Positions 6,560 to 7,226 of a stretch of DNA of 7,226 bases are shown here, piece after piece. Position numbers and translations under genes: made by a program. Every line of letters starts with the position of its first letter. The stretch's first letter is position 1. Below the pieces are notes generated by a model. It had not been told where the DNA came from and did no database searches. It worked only from the letters and a program-made list of their open reading frames with translations. Source of the DNA: Anaerolineales bacterium (GTDB lineage: Bacteria; Chloroflexota; Anaerolineae; Anaerolineales; UBA6663); contig JAEURL010000425.1 of NCBI GenBank assembly GCA_016789165.1, positions 1-7,226 of the forward strand, written 5' to 3'.

Positions 6560-7226
6560 TCAGGGCCACCCGCACGGGCTCCCCGGCCGGGTCCACGGCC
6601 CGCCGCCAGCCGCCCTCCAGCCGCGTTGAGTTGTTGGGCGTCAAACCGCTGAACGTCTGCGCGAAGAGCTCCGCCCCGCCCTGCCGCACGGTCACCCGCG
6701 CGCTCGGGCAGAAGGTCCGCACCCGGAACAGCAAGCCCTCCCCCGCCTCCGCGCCGGTCACAACATTGGGGAAGATCCAGGCCAGCGGCGGCTCGGCCTC
6801 CACCGGACAGCCGGCCGCCGGCCACCGGTCATCCCGCAAGAATTGGCCGATGTGCCGGCCGGCGCGCGCGCCCTCCAGCGCGCAGATGTCGGCGGTCTCC
6901 GCCCCGTGCAGCAGGTTGCCGGCCGCGAACACGCCGCGGCGCGTGGTGTGAAAGCCGGCGCCGGCGCGCGGCCCGCGCGTGCCGGGATCGAGCGTCAGGC
7001 CGCCGGCCCGCGCCGCTTCGTGCTCGGGGATCCAATCGCCCGTGAACACCACGGTGTCACAGGCCAGGACCTCGGTCCGGCCCGAGCCGCTGTCGGTCAA
7101 CTCCACGCCCTCCAGGCGCTGGCCGCCCAGCAAGCCGCTCACCCGGACCCCGGTGCGCACCGGCACCCGCCCGGCCACGTCCGCGAACCACCATTTGGCG
7201 GCCACGTACGGGAACTGGATCTGGTG
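6549..7226 (-). CDS. FAD-dependent pyridine-nucleotide-type oxidoreductase, N-terminus cut off by window edge
   Basis: The 225 visible residues are the C-terminal part of a flavoprotein of the NAD(P)/FAD-dependent oxidoreductase superfamily. The frame is open to the window edge, where it reads HQIQFPYVAAKWWFADV, so the in-frame GTG at 7205 is internal and not a start. Recognisable parts, numbered from the edge, are a central beta segment ending in CDTVVFTGDWIPEHEAAR near 56-73, the C-terminal FAD-contact motif GVFAAGNLLHGAETADICAL near 98-117 (Asn where many relatives have Asp), and a helix EGARAGRHIGQFL. After about residue 135 comes a tail of some 90 residues with WIFPNVV and a beta-rich end resembling C-terminal extensions of uncharacterised actinobacterial-type homologs. 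The FAD-binding Rossmann glycine motif would lie in the missing N-terminus. Substrate is unknown. It converges on the DUF47 gene and shows no functional link to it. Confidence 0.82.
   Translation of the reverse strand, partial: HQIQFPYVAAKWWFADVAGRVPVRTGVRVSGLLGGQRLEGVELTDSGSGRTEVLACDTVVFTGDWIPEHEAARAGGLTLDPGTRGPRAGAGFHTTRRGVFAAGNLLHGAETADICALEGARAGRHIGQFLRDDRWPAAGCPVEAEPPLAWIFPNVVTGAEAGEGLLFRVRTFCPSARVTVRQGGAELFAQTFSGLTPNNSTRLEGGWRRAVDPAGEPVRVALTPA

Noticed and set aside
1..7226. Frequent GCCGGC / GGCCGGC words across the window as a possible repeat element
   Set aside because: They fall mostly in coding sequence as Ala-Gly or Pro-Ala type codon pairs in a very GC-rich genome and have no regular spacing; a count against a codon-shuffled control would be needed to claim enrichment.

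Overview
The window is a GC-rich stretch (about 70% G+C by eye) of bacterial chromosome with tightly packed genes and no sign of mobile DNA, CRISPR, tRNA or rRNA. The families present (queuosine tRNA modification, undecaprenyl-phosphate recycling, alanine racemase, SLC13 and Pit transporters) are housekeeping or near-housekeeping. The composition, the style of the Pit/DUF47 pair and the SLC13 permease with inserted TrkA-C domains suggest a free-living high-GC bacterium. Chloroflexota (Anaerolineae-like) is my best guess, at low confidence; the sequence itself does not prove it.

Left block, all on the minus strand and read from about 3700 down to 1: an SLC13-family membrane transporter with a central pair of TrkA-C (RCK_C) domains (1904-3700), an 84-bp gap, tgt for tRNA-guanine transglycosylase (692-1819), then uppP/bacA for undecaprenyl-diphosphatase, cut by the left edge (1-691). 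The tgt stop and the uppP start touch (TAA-ATG), and the uppP ribosome binding site lies inside the last codons of tgt.

Right block, on the plus strand: alr for alanine racemase (3726-4847), a strong GC hairpin, a Pit-family phosphate transporter (4927-5904) and a DUF47/PhoU-like partner (5904-6533) that overlaps it by one base. A further minus-strand gene, a FAD-dependent oxidoreductase (6549-7226), converges on the DUF47 gene and runs off the right edge.

The most notable point is the 25-bp gap between the divergent SLC13 and alr genes. It contains the perfect palindrome GATTATAATC, which presents a consensus TATAAT -10 element on both strands. Its distance from each start codon predicts a leaderless alr mRNA and a nearly leaderless SLC13 mRNA, and neither gene has a Shine-Dalgarno sequence. 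A second point is that the first repeat of the Pit transporter lacks the Asp and Asn of the family signature, while the second repeat keeps them. alr and uppP both serve cell-wall precursor metabolism, and pit plus DUF47 form a phosphate-uptake pair; the other neighbours have no obvious shared pathway. I see no clearly new multi-gene system here.
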